From Pararhodobacter zhoushanensis (lineage in GTDB: Bacteria; Pseudomonadota; Alphaproteobacteria; Rhodobacterales; Rhodobacteraceae): DNA of 64,000 nt. The notes beneath the pieces were generated by a model, which was not told the origin of the DNA, ran no database searches, and worked only from the letters and a program-made list of their open reading frames with translations. The stretch covers positions 4,281,501 to 4,345,500 of the forward strand of contig NZ_JAPDFL010000001.1 of assembly GCF_025949695.1 (NCBI RefSeq), read 5' to 3'. Shown here piece after piece: positions 8,002-15,604 of the stretch (positions are counted from its first letter, which is position 1; every line of letters begins with the position of its first letter). The translations under genes were made by a program, and so were the position numbers.

Positions 8002-9504
8002 CCGATCTCGCCACCCGCCTCGCCCAGCTCGACAACCACCTTGCCCAGTTCCGCGACACCGGGATCGTCAATCTGATCAACGGACAGGATATGCCCGGCT
8101 CGGGGGGCAGCTTTGACACCCATTCGCCGGTGGACAACTCGCTGATCTGTTCCGTTTCGCGCTCGACCGCCGCGGATGTGGACACGGCCGCCAAGGCCGC
8201 CAAAGCCGCCTTCCCCGCCTGGGCCGCGATGCCGGGCAAGGAGCGCAAGGCGCTGTTGCACCGGATCGCGGACGCAATCGTCGCCCGCGCCGACGAGATT
8301 GCGCTGTGCGAATGCTGGGACACCGGTCAGGCGTGGCGCTTCATGTCCAAGGCCGCCCTGCGCGCCGCCGAGAATTTCCGCTACTTCGCCGATCTCGCCC
8401 CCGGCGCCCGTGACGGCCAGACGCTGCAGGCCCCCGGTCAGCTGAACATCACCGCGCGCAATCCCATCGGGCCGGTGGGCGTCATCACGCCCTGGAACAC
8501 GCCGTTCATGCTGTCGACCTGGAAGATCGCGCCGGCGCTGGCCTCGGGTTGCACGGTGGTGCACAAGCCCGCCGAGTTCAGCCCGCTGACCGCGCGGCTG
8601 CTGGCCGAGATCTGCCGCGATGCCGGGTTGCCGGACGGGGTGCTCAATCTGGTCAACGGCTTTGGCGAGGACGCGGGCAAGGCGCTGACCGAGCATCCCG
8701 ACATCAAGGCGATTGCCTTTGTCGGCGAATCCAAAACCGGTTCGATGATCATGAAACAGGGTGCCGACACCCTCAAGCGCGTGCACTTCGAGCTGGGCGG
8801 CAAGAACCCGGTGATCGTGTTCGAGGACGCCGATCTGGAACGCGCGCTGGATGCGGTGATCTTCATGATCTACTCGCTGAACGGTGAGCGCTGCACCTCG
8901 TCCTCGCGGCTGCTGGTGCAAGAGTCGATTGCCGAGGAGTTCCACGAAAAGCTGGCCGCGCGCGTCAAGCGCATCAAGGTCGGGCATCCGCTGGACCCGG
9001 CAACCGAGGTCGGGCCACTGATCCACAAGACCCATTTTGACAAGGTCATGTCCTATGTCGGCATCGGCAAGGATGAGGGCGCGGTCTGCCGCGCCGGGGG
9101 AGCGGCTGGGCGAGGAAGGCTGGTTCGTCACGCCGACCCTGTTCACCGGTGCCACGCCCGAGATGCGCATCGCGCAGGAAGAGGTGTTCGGCCCCTTCCT
9201 GACCTCGATCACCTTCAAGGATGAGGCGGAGGCCCTGAGCATCGCCAATGGTGTGGCCTATGGGCTGACCGGCTATCTGTGGACCAATGATCTGACCCGC
9301 GCGCTGCGCTTTTCGGACGCGCTCGAGGCCGGGATGATCTGGGTCAACAGCGAGAATGTGCGCCACCTGCCGTCGCCTTTTGGCGGGGTCAAGGCCAGCG
9401 GCGTGGGCCGCGATGGCGGCGACTGGTCGTTCGATTTCTACATGGAAACCAAGAACACCGCCTTTGCGCTGGGCCAGCACAAGATCCAGCGGCTGGGGGC
9501 GTAA
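7998..9504 (+). pseudogene. hpaE: 5-carboxymethyl-2-hydroxymuconate semialdehyde dehydrogenase with apparent frameshift
   Basis: NAD-dependent aldehyde dehydrogenase that oxidises the ring-cleavage semialdehyde of homoprotocatechuate. The catalytic Glu lies in FELGGKNP and the catalytic Cys in GERCTSSS; PWNTPFMLSTWK is the cofactor region. At the GGGGG run 9096-9100 the frame changes: upstream ends in KDEGAVCRAG and downstream resumes as ERLGEEGWFVTPTLF to the stop at 9504. The combined protein would be about 501-502 residues, close to E. coli HpaE (488). It starts at the ATGA overlap with hpaF. As with hpaF, either one added or two lost bases fits, and the fault may be in the sequence rather than the gene. 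Confidence 0.82.
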
Positions 9505-9546
9505 GCCCTTGCCTCCCCCCTAGTTTTTCGCCCGAGAGGAACCGCG

Positions 9547-10527
9547 ATGCCCCTACCCCAGCCAAACCTGTACCCGCCGTTCAACATCGTCCGGCTCAGC
9601 CATGTTGAATACCGGGTCACCGATCTTGCCGCCTCGCGCGCCTTTTACGTCGATACGCTGGGCCTGCAGGTCACGGATGAGGATGACACGATCATCTATC
9701 TGCGGGCGATGGAGGAGCGCGGGCATCATTGCATCGCATTGCTCAAGGCCGACGAGGCGTCGGTCGGCGGGCTGGGCTTCAAGGTGTTCGACGAGGATGA
9801 GCTGGACAAGGCGGCGGCGTGGTTTGCCGGTCAGGACCTGCCGGTCGCGTGGGTCGAGCGGCCCTTCATGGGCCGGGCCTTTCGCACGCGCGATCCTTTC
9901 GGCATTCCGCTGGAATTCTATTGCCGCATGGACCGGCTGCCGCCGATTCATCAGAAATACAAGCTTTACAACGGCGTTAAGCCGCTGCGCATCGACCATT
10001 TCAACATGTTCGCGTCGGATGTGGATGCCTCGGTCGCGTTCTACAATGCGATCGGCTTCCGGGTGACGGAATACACCGAGGACAGCGAGAGCGGGAAAGT
10101 CTGGGCCGCGTGGATGCACCGCAAGGGCGGCGTGCATGACGTGGCCTTTACCAACGGCACCGGCCCGCGCCTGCATCACACGGCCTTCTGGGTGCCGACG
10201 CCGCTGAACATCATCGACCTGCTCGATCTGATGTCGACCACTGGCTACCTGGCCAATATCGAGCGCGGGCCGGGGCGGCACGGGATCTCGAACGCGTTTT
10301 TCCTCTATGTCCGCGACCCTGACGGGCACCGGATCGAGATCTATTGCTCGGATTACCAGACGGTCGATCCCGATCTGGAGCCGATCAGATGGGATCTGAA
10401 AGACCCGCAGCGCCAGACGCTGTGGGGCGCGCCCGCGCCGCGCTCGTGGTTCGAGGAAGGGTCGGTTTTCGAGGGGGCTGCGCTGGTTGCGTCCGAGTTG
10501 AAAGCGCAGCCGATCATTGCCCCGTGA
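9547..10527 (+). CDS. hpaD: 3,4-dihydroxyphenylacetate 2,3-dioxygenase (type I extradiol)
   Basis: A 326-residue two-domain vicinal-oxygen-chelate enzyme that cleaves the ring of homoprotocatechuate next to its hydroxyls. The catalytic C-terminal domain shows the iron ligands in order: His of RIDHFN (about residue 155), His of RLHHTAFW (about 214) and Glu of HRIEIYC (about 267). The type resembles the Brevibacterium/Arthrobacter enzymes, not the LigB-type HpaD of E. coli. A CGAGAGGAACCGCG leader provides the ribosome site. It follows hpaE by 42 bases in the hpa operon. Confidence 0.92.
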   Translation: MPLPQPNLYPPFNIVRLSHVEYRVTDLAASRAFYVDTLGLQVTDEDDTIIYLRAMEERGHHCIALLKADEASVGGLGFKVFDEDELDKAAAWFAGQDLPVAWVERPFMGRAFRTRDPFGIPLEFYCRMDRLPPIHQKYKLYNGVKPLRIDHFNMFASDVDASVAFYNAIGFRVTEYTEDSESGKVWAAWMHRKGGVHDVAFTNGTGPRLHHTAFWVPTPLNIIDLLDLMSTTGYLANIERGPGRHGISNAFFLYVRDPDGHRIEIYCSDYQTVDPDLEPIRWDLKDPQRQTLWGAPAPRSWFEEGSVFEGAALVASELKAQPIIAP

Positions 10528-10529
10528 CG

Positions 10530-10628
10530 GGGGAAGGCGGGGGGCTGCTCGCCCCCCGCGCCCCCTCGCCAGAGGGGGAGCACGCTCCCCCTCTGGACAC
10601 CCCCCGTGGATATTTGAGGACAGATGAT
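10530..10628. repeat. dispersed palindromic element, single arm overlapping a start codon (copy 4)
   Basis: GGGGGGC/GCCCCCC hairpin near 10540-10556, a perfect 13-base-pair hairpin (10569-10581 with 10584-10596), then CCCCCCGTGGATATTTGAGGACAGATGA at 10600-10628. The ATGATG at the end of the box is the start of the next gene, so the repeat supplies its translation start region. It lies inside the hpa operon between hpaD and the FAH-family gene. Confidence 0.7.
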
Positions 10629-11490
10629 GACAAGAACGCGTTTTGCGACGATCCGGGCTGAGGGCCAGCAGCTGTATGGGGTGGTGGTCGAGGGCGGCGT
10701 TGTCGCGCTGTCGGGCGAGTTTACGCAATGGCGCACGCTGCGCGATGTGATCGCGGCGGGCGGGTTGGGCGCGTTGGCCGCCGCGGCCGAGGGGCGTGCG
10801 GCGACGCATGCGAACGGCTCGTTCGACTGGGAGATCCCGGTGCCGGACGCCGAGAAGATCCTGTGTGTCGGCGTGAATTTCCCCGACCGCAATGCCGAGT
10901 ACAAGGACGGCAGTGCGCAGCCCCAATACATGTCGCTGTTCCCGCGCTTTGCGCGCAGTTTTACCGGGCACGGGCGGCCCCTGGTGCGCCCGCCGGAGAA
11001 CCACACGCTGGATTACGAGGGTGAGGTCGTGGTGGTGATCGGCAAGGGCGGGCGGCGGATTGCCGCGTCGGATGCCTATGACCACATCGCGGGCCTGAGC
11101 CTGTGTAATGAGGGCACGATCCGCGATTGGGTGCGGCACGCGAAATTCAACGTGACGCAGGGCAAGAACTGGGATGCCTCGGGGGCGATCGGACCGTGGA
11201 TGGTGGCGTTTGACGACGCCGCGCAGCTGGACGAGGCGCGGATAGTCACCCGGGTGAATGGCGAGGTCAGGCAGGATGATGTTCTGGCGCGGATGATGTT
11301 CGGGGTCCGCGAGGAGATCGCCTATATCAGCACCTTCACCACGCTGATGCCCGGCGACATGATCGTCACCGGCACGCCGACCGGCGCAGGCGCGCGGTTC
11401 GATCCGCCGAAGTATCTGGTGCCCGGCGATGTGGTCGAGGTCGAGGTCGAGGGGATCGGCACGCTGCGCAATGGGGTGGTGGACGAATGA
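10624..11490 (+). CDS. hpaG: fumarylacetoacetate hydrolase-family protein, probable HpaG
   Basis: A 288-residue FAH-fold enzyme. Its place between hpaD and hpaH suggests the decarboxylase/isomerase HpaG step that converts 5-oxo-pent-3-ene-1,2,5-tricarboxylate to 2-oxohept-3-ene-dioate. The metal-binding core is visible: DYEGEVVVVIGK (Glu ligands, about residues 131-142), LCNEGTIRDW and the C-terminal TPTGAG loop. Two adjacent ATGs (10624, 10627) sit within a repeat box and there is no strong Shine-Dalgarno apart from GAGGAC. It overlaps hpaH by four bases. Single rather than fused HpaG domains make the precise reaction less certain. Confidence 0.82.
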   Translation: MMTRTRFATIRAEGQQLYGVVVEGGVVALSGEFTQWRTLRDVIAAGGLGALAAAAEGRAATHANGSFDWEIPVPDAEKILCVGVNFPDRNAEYKDGSAQPQYMSLFPRFARSFTGHGRPLVRPPENHTLDYEGEVVVVIGKGGRRIAASDAYDHIAGLSLCNEGTIRDWVRHAKFNVTQGKNWDASGAIGPWMVAFDDAAQLDEARIVTRVNGEVRQDDVLARMMFGVREEIAYISTFTTLMPGDMIVTGTPTGAGARFDPPKYLVPGDVVEVEVEGIGTLRNGVVDE

Positions 11491-12293
11491 CGCCGGACCA
11501 GCACAAAGCCGCCGCTGCGGCGTTGTTCGACGCCGAGCGCAGCGGATCTCAGATCGGCCTGCTCTCGCGCGCGCATCCGGGCATGGGGCTGGATGATGCC
11601 TATGCCGTGCAGGCCGCGCTGGTGAAGCACAAACGCGCCGCCGGGCGCCGGGTCATCGGCTGGAAAATCGGCCTGACCAGCCGCGCCATGCAGGACGCGC
11701 TGAAGATCGACACGCCGGATTCGGGCGTGCTGTTCGATGACATGCTCTTTGCCGACGGGGCCGAGGTGCCCAAGGGCCGCTTCATCCAGCCAAGGATCGA
11801 GGCCGAGATCGCGTTCATCCTGCATGCGCCGCTGGCCGGGGCCGATGTGACGCGCGAGCAGGTGCTGGCGGCGACCGGCTCTGTCGCCCCGGCGCTGGAA
11901 ATTCTGGACACCCGCATCCTGCGCGCCGACCCCGAGACCGGGGCGCTGCGCAAGGTGACGGACACCATCGCCGACAATGCCGCGAATGCGGGCATCGTGC
12001 TGGGTGCCCAGCGCCACGACCCGCGCGCCACCGATCTGCGCTGGGCCGGGGCGATCCTGAAACGCGACGGCGTGGTCGAGGAAACCGGCCTTGGTGCCGG
12101 GGTGCTCGACGACCCGGCAACAGGGGTCGTCTGGCTGGTGCGGCGACTCGCGCAGTATGGGCAAGGCTTGTCGGCGGGTGAGGTGGTGCTGTCGGGTTCG
12201 TTCGTTCGCCCGGTCGAGGCACCGCCGGGCAGCCGGTTCGATGCCGATTTTGGCAGCTTTGGTCGGGTTTCCCTCAGCTTTGCCCCCGGCTGA
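11487..12293 (+). CDS. hpaH: 2-oxo-hept-4-ene-1,7-dioate hydratase
   Basis: A 268-residue hydratase/decarboxylase (HpaH/MhpD family) that adds water to the dienoate of the homoprotocatechuate pathway, giving the substrate of the HpaI aldolase. Conserved stretches include GWKIGLTSRAMQ (residues 54-65), the metal-site QPRIEAEIAFIL and ALEILDTRI. It starts at the ATGA overlap with the preceding gene and is the last hpa gene here; no hpaI aldolase and no hpaBC hydroxylase follow, so those must lie elsewhere. Confidence 0.9.
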   Translation: MTPDQHKAAAAALFDAERSGSQIGLLSRAHPGMGLDDAYAVQAALVKHKRAAGRRVIGWKIGLTSRAMQDALKIDTPDSGVLFDDMLFADGAEVPKGRFIQPRIEAEIAFILHAPLAGADVTREQVLAATGSVAPALEILDTRILRADPETGALRKVTDTIADNAANAGIVLGAQRHDPRATDLRWAGAILKRDGVVEETGLGAGVLDDPATGVVWLVRRLAQYGQGLSAGEVVLSGSFVRPVEAPPGSRFDADFGSFGRVSLSFAPG

Positions 12294-12364
12294 CGGGTGC
12301 GGGTGCTTCCCTCAGCGATATCCATGGTGTAGCGTCCGGCGCATTGAACAAGGCGCGTTTGGAC

Positions 12365-12918
12365 ATGACCGAGAACCATCATTTCCTGGTTCAGCAAGTC
12401 GGCAAGGGGGACAAGGAAGCCCTTGCTGCGCTGTATCGCGCCTATGAGCGGCCGGTTTACAAGTTTATCGTCTCGCGATTGAACGATCCGCACGAAGCAT
12501 CCGACATACTCCACGAAGTCTTCATGGACATCTGGCGGGTTGCCGCCAGCTTCGAGGGAGAAGCCAAGTGCGAACCTGGATATTCGGAATTGCGTACCGC
12601 AAGGTCATCGACGTGCACCGCAAGCGGGCGCGCGTCACCGTGACCGACGAAGTGCCCGAAACCGGCGACGTGGCCGAGGCCGCCGACGCCGGCTATGCCG
12701 CGCAGCAAGAGGCCGAGCATCTGCGCGTCTGCATGGGCACGCTAAAAGACGAACACCGCAGCGCCATTTCGCTGGCGTTCTACGAGGACATGACCTGCGC
12801 CGAGATCGCCGAGATCGCGGGCGTGCCCGAAGGCACCATCAAGTCACGCCTGCACCACGCCAAGAAACTGCTGCTGCATTGCCTGTCGGGCCGCATCAAA
12901 GGGAGGGCCGTGGCATGA
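12365..12918 (+). pseudogene. ECF-type RNA polymerase sigma factor with apparent one-base frameshift
   Basis: ECF sigma factor of about 184 residues. Region 2 is intact (ALAALYRAYERPVYKFIVSRL then DILHEVFMDIWR, the -10 recognition helix) and region 4 is intact (ISLAFYEDMTCAEIAEIAGV then EGTIKSRLHHAKK). Between them the coding sequence AAGTGCGAACC lacks one G at about 12567-12568; AAGGTGCGAACC would restore KVRTWIFGIAYRKVID, a standard ECF linker motif. ATG 12365 was preferred over the upstream TTG 12344. Its stop overlaps the anti-sigma start by four bases. Given similar slips in ribosomal genes here, the sequence rather than the gene may be at fault. Confidence 0.8.
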
Positions 12919-13505
12919 CCCGTTCCCCCGATGAGATCGCCCTGGACCTGCCGTTCCTGATCAACGGCACGCTGTCTGCGGCTGACAAGGCCGAGATCGA
13001 GGCGCTGATGGCCGAGGACGCGCTCCTTGCGGCCGAGCATGACGCGCTGGCCGCCATCCGCAGCGAAATGCAGGCCGAGGAAACCCGCAGCCCCGGCGCG
13101 TTCGGCCTGGCCCGGCTGATGCGTGATGTGGGCCGCGAGGGCGCGGCAACGGTCCCGGCCCGCGCCCCCTCGCGCAGCTGGATGTGGCAGGCGGTGGCGG
13201 CAGTGGCGGTTGTCGGCCTGCTGGCGCAGACCTTCTATCAGCGCGATACCGGCGAGAGCGAGGCGCGCTATGCCCTGGCCAGTGCGGCGATGCCCGGCAC
13301 GCTGGTGGTCAGCTTTGCCCCCGACGCAACCGAAGAAACGATCCGCACGCTGCTTGTCGGGCAGGATCTGGAAATCGTCGCCGGTCCTTCGGCGCTGGGC
13401 CTTTACCGGCTGGATGTCGTCGAAGGCGGTGACCTGGCGGCAGCGGCTGCCGCTCTGCGCGGCGCCCCTCAGATTGTGGAGAGTGTGGAGAATGTCGAAC
13501 CCTGA
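12915..13505 (+). CDS. membrane anti-sigma factor with periplasmic propeptide-like domain
   Basis: A 196-residue protein translationally coupled to the ECF sigma gene (ATGA). The cytosolic part (residues 1-90) begins DEIALDLPFLINGTLSAADK, the usual short helical opening of alphaproteobacterial anti-sigma factors. One membrane helix follows at about residues 92-110 (MWQAVAAVAVVGLLAQTFY). The periplasmic tail (about 125-196) reads TLVVSFAPDATEETIRTLL ... GLYRLDVVEGGDLAAAAAAL ... IVESVENVEP, which resembles the small N-terminal propeptide/inhibitor domain of subtilisin-like proteases. The next gene encodes such a protease and overlaps by 14 bases. The role of the tail is inferred from pattern only. 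Confidence 0.82.
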   Translation: MTRSPDEIALDLPFLINGTLSAADKAEIEALMAEDALLAAEHDALAAIRSEMQAEETRSPGAFGLARLMRDVGREGAATVPARAPSRSWMWQAVAAVAVVGLLAQTFYQRDTGESEARYALASAAMPGTLVVSFAPDATEETIRTLLVGQDLEIVAGPSALGLYRLDVVEGGDLAAAAAALRGAPQIVESVENVEP

Positions 13506-14754
13506 CAGCGCCCGACGGGGCCGACCTTCACTGACCGCGCTCGTCTCGGTGGTGCTGATGCTGATGGCGAACGCCTCGGCAGTGCGCGCACAAACCTCCG
13601 AGTATCCGCCGACCGGGTATGAGGTCCAGGAACACTTCCTTGGCGGCGAACCCGTCGGCGGCCATAGCAGCCGCCCGATCCGCGTGCAGCGCACCGAGGG
13701 CGCGCGCTATGAATGGATCGTCATCGGCCCGCAATCCGAAGCGGCGGCCGTGCTGCGCGCGATCGAAGAGAGCGGCGGCCGGGTGATCCGCACCAGTGAG
13801 CTGGACGCTTTGGGCCAGACGCAGCACATTGCGATCTTCCCCAGCCAGGACGCCTATGACCGCACGGTCGCCGCCTTGCGCGCGCTGGCACCGCAATCCT
13901 CGATGGCGCTGCACCATATCTTTGGCTTTGCGCAGTCCACCGGCAACCCGCGGATCTATGCGCCGACACTGATCGGCGACGCCGCGCCGGGGCGATGCCG
14001 GGTCTCGGGCTCGGTCACCATCGGGATGATCGACGGCCCGCTGAACCCCGATCACCCCGCCCTCGCCGGGGCGTCGGTGCGGTATGAAACGCTGGTCGAC
14101 AGCCACAACATCCCGCAGGCAGACCATGCCACGGCGGTGGCAGTGCTGATGGTCGGACAAGATCCCTCGGGCCTTCTGGCCGGCTTTGCGCAGGGCGCGC
14201 GGCTTGATGCGGTGGCGGTTTTTGCCAGCCGCGAGGGCGTCGAAGAAGCCAGCGTCGAGCGCATCGCCACCGCCATCGACCATCTGGTCGGGCGCGGGGT
14301 GCACCTGATCAATCTGTCGCTGGCCGGCCCGCAGAATGAAGCGCTGGGTCGCGCCATCACCGCCGCGGCGGCGCAGGGCGCGATCCTGATCGCCGCCTCG
14401 GGCAACGAGCGCCGCCCTGTCGTCGCCTGGCCCGCCGCCGCGCCTGAAGTCATCGCCGTCACCGCCATCGATGCGGCGCGGCGGCGCTTTCGCATGGCAA
14501 ACACCGGGGCCGAGCTGGAATTTGCCGCCCCCGGCGTGGACGTCTACGCAGCCCGCACCCGCGGTGCAGGCTATGTCAGCGGAACTTCCTTTGCCGCGCC
14601 GATCGTGACGGCCTTGGCTGCCCGACACATGGCGCAGGGTGCCGGGTCGGCAGACGCCGTGCGCGCGGCACTGCGTGGGTCGGTCGAAACGCTGGGCCCG
14701 GGCACGCGCAACACCGATTTCGGCTACGGACTGGTGCGCTCGGGCGGCTGCTGA
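13492..14754 (+). CDS. secreted subtilisin-like (S8) serine protease
   Basis: A 420-residue protein with an N-terminal signal peptide (hydrophobic LTALVSVVLMLMANASAVRA, cleavage near residue 34). A roughly 120-residue N-domain precedes the S8 catalytic domain. The triad is visible: Asp181 (GMIDGPL), His212 (DHATAVAVLMVG, a divergent version of HGTHVAG) and Ser366 (GTSFAAPI), with the oxyanion Asn305 (AASGNE). It begins 14 bases before the end of the anti-sigma gene, so sigma, anti-sigma and protease form one operon. The obvious hypothesis is that protease and anti-sigma tail interact in the periplasm to control the sigma factor; this is inference. Confidence 0.9.
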   Translation: MSNPDSARRGRPSLTALVSVVLMLMANASAVRAQTSEYPPTGYEVQEHFLGGEPVGGHSSRPIRVQRTEGARYEWIVIGPQSEAAAVLRAIEESGGRVIRTSELDALGQTQHIAIFPSQDAYDRTVAALRALAPQSSMALHHIFGFAQSTGNPRIYAPTLIGDAAPGRCRVSGSVTIGMIDGPLNPDHPALAGASVRYETLVDSHNIPQADHATAVAVLMVGQDPSGLLAGFAQGARLDAVAVFASREGVEEASVERIATAIDHLVGRGVHLINLSLAGPQNEALGRAITAAAAQGAILIAASGNERRPVVAWPAAAPEVIAVTAIDAARRRFRMANTGAELEFAAPGVDVYAARTRGAGYVSGTSFAAPIVTALAARHMAQGAGSADAVRAALRGSVETLGPGTRNTDFGYGLVRSGGC

Positions 14755-14764
14755 TCGCTACGGT

Positions 14765-14975
14765 GGCCGGACGAACAGGGGCCGTTGCCCCCAGGTAGCC
14801 TGACGACCTCCCCCAAGGATCTATGCAGAGCAATGAGGGGCATTAACCCTTCGTTAGTCGCATTTTCTGTCCTTAAATATCCTCCAGGAGGGTTCGGGAG
14901 GATGGAAAATCCTCCCGAGCGGGTGCGGGTGGCAACCCGCGCGGGGCGCGTCCCCCTCGATGGGGGACGTGCCCC
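14765..14975. repeat. dispersed palindromic element, degenerate left arm, CtrA-like core (copy 5)
   Basis: Left side CCCCCAAGGATCTATGCAGAGCAATG (about 14810-14835) is a decayed arm. The core TTAACCCTTCGTTAG at 14843-14857 is one base from TTAA-N7-TTAA. The right arm TTTTCTGTCCTTAAATATCC spans 14863-14882. Hairpins flank it: GGGGC/GCCCC near 14778-14791, AGGT/ACCT near 14793-14809, a perfect 10-base-pair stem 14894-14903 with 14909-14918, and a long G/C stem near 14943-14975. It starts the 850-base gap after the protease gene. Confidence 0.65.
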
Positions 14976-14982
14976 GCCCCCG

Positions 14983-15171
14983 CCCCCTCGTGCGCCGTTT
15001 TCTTTGAACCCTCCGCCCCTTTCGCGCGACACATACGCACGATGCGACCGCACCCCCCGGTGCAGTCCCTGGTGTGTCCGGCTCGGTTCTCCCTCGTTCC
15101 CAGCCAGCCTTGGGTCTCGCAGCGTGTTTTGTCCCAAACCTTGCCCCGGAGCCCGCTCCGGGGCCTTTTTT
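14983..15171 (+). ncRNA. candidate small RNA, first copy of a tandem module
   Basis: A non-coding stretch beginning with the box CCCCCTCGTGCGCCG then TTTTCTTTGAACC (14983-15010) and ending in a rho-independent terminator at 15144-15171. The same box and a terminator recur 220-222 bases downstream. TTGAAC at 15004-15009 could be a -35 element, although no convincing -10 follows. No credible protein is encoded on either strand. The transcript is inferred from the duplicated start-box/terminator architecture; no known RNA family was recognised. Confidence 0.4.
15143..15171 (+). terminator. rho-independent terminator
   Basis: Perfect nine-base-pair stem CCCCGGAGC (15144-15152) with GCTCCGGGG (15155-15163), followed by CC and six T residues ending at 15171. 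There is no protein-coding gene immediately upstream on this strand, so it most likely ends the candidate small RNA beginning near 14983-15035. Confidence 0.75.
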
Positions 15172-15203
15172 CATGCCCGGCTTTCGCCAGCGCCCGGAAA
15201 AAT

Positions 15204-15402
15204 CCCCCTCGTGTGATTTTTCTTTGAACCGGCCGCCTGCCGCACACGACCTACGGGCATCTGATCGGCATTGAGCGACCAGAGCCTGTGCCTGTTTCCA
15301 TCAATACCCGGGCGTGTTTATCCGGCTTTCAGTACCAAATCCTGTTCCAGACCTTTGCACGATCCGACGCCTCGAAGCCCTGCTTCGGGGCGTCATTTTT
15401 CT
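15204..15402 (+). ncRNA. candidate small RNA, second copy of the tandem module
   Basis: Second unit: CCCCCTCGTGTGAT then TTTTCTTTGAACC at 15204-15230, with TTGAAC again 220 bases after the first unit, ending in the terminator 15366-15402. The interior has diverged from unit one, sharing only short stretches such as GCGTGTTT-TCC and a CCAAA/CCAGACCTT-type end. Both lie upstream of metY but end before it, so they are probably independent RNAs rather than its leader. Function unknown. Confidence 0.4.
15366..15402 (+). terminator. rho-independent terminator
   Basis: A 13-base-pair stem, GACGCCTCGAAGC (15366-15378) with GCTTCGGGGCGTC (15382-15394), one G-U pair, followed by ATTTTTCT. It ends the second tandem unit about 200 bases before the metY start. 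An alternative reading, a metY attenuator, cannot be excluded, but no SAM riboswitch pattern was found around it. Confidence 0.75.
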
Positions 15403-15604
15403 CTGCGAAAGAACGCCTGCGCCGGGCCGGACCTTGGCGCGGGCTCATCGTTCCCCGCCCGACTGTTGCACTGCGACAAAGTTCCGCCCGTCCTGGCCGC
15501 CCGCGAACGCCCGTTCGCAGCGCGCGCAGCCCCGCTCTGCCGCTGCCCGTTGCCTGAACCGCGCCAATGCACTAGCGTCGCGGCAACTTCAGAGGGAGGC
15601 ATTC

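Noticed and set aside
9553..11139. Antisense open frame spanning hpaD and hpaG
   Set aside because: It crosses two well-supported sense genes and an intergenic repeat and has no recognisable domain.
15403..15604. SAM-responsive riboswitch upstream of metY
   Set aside because: The position would suit SAM-II, but no pseudoknot-compatible sequence of that family was found; only terminators of the preceding units.
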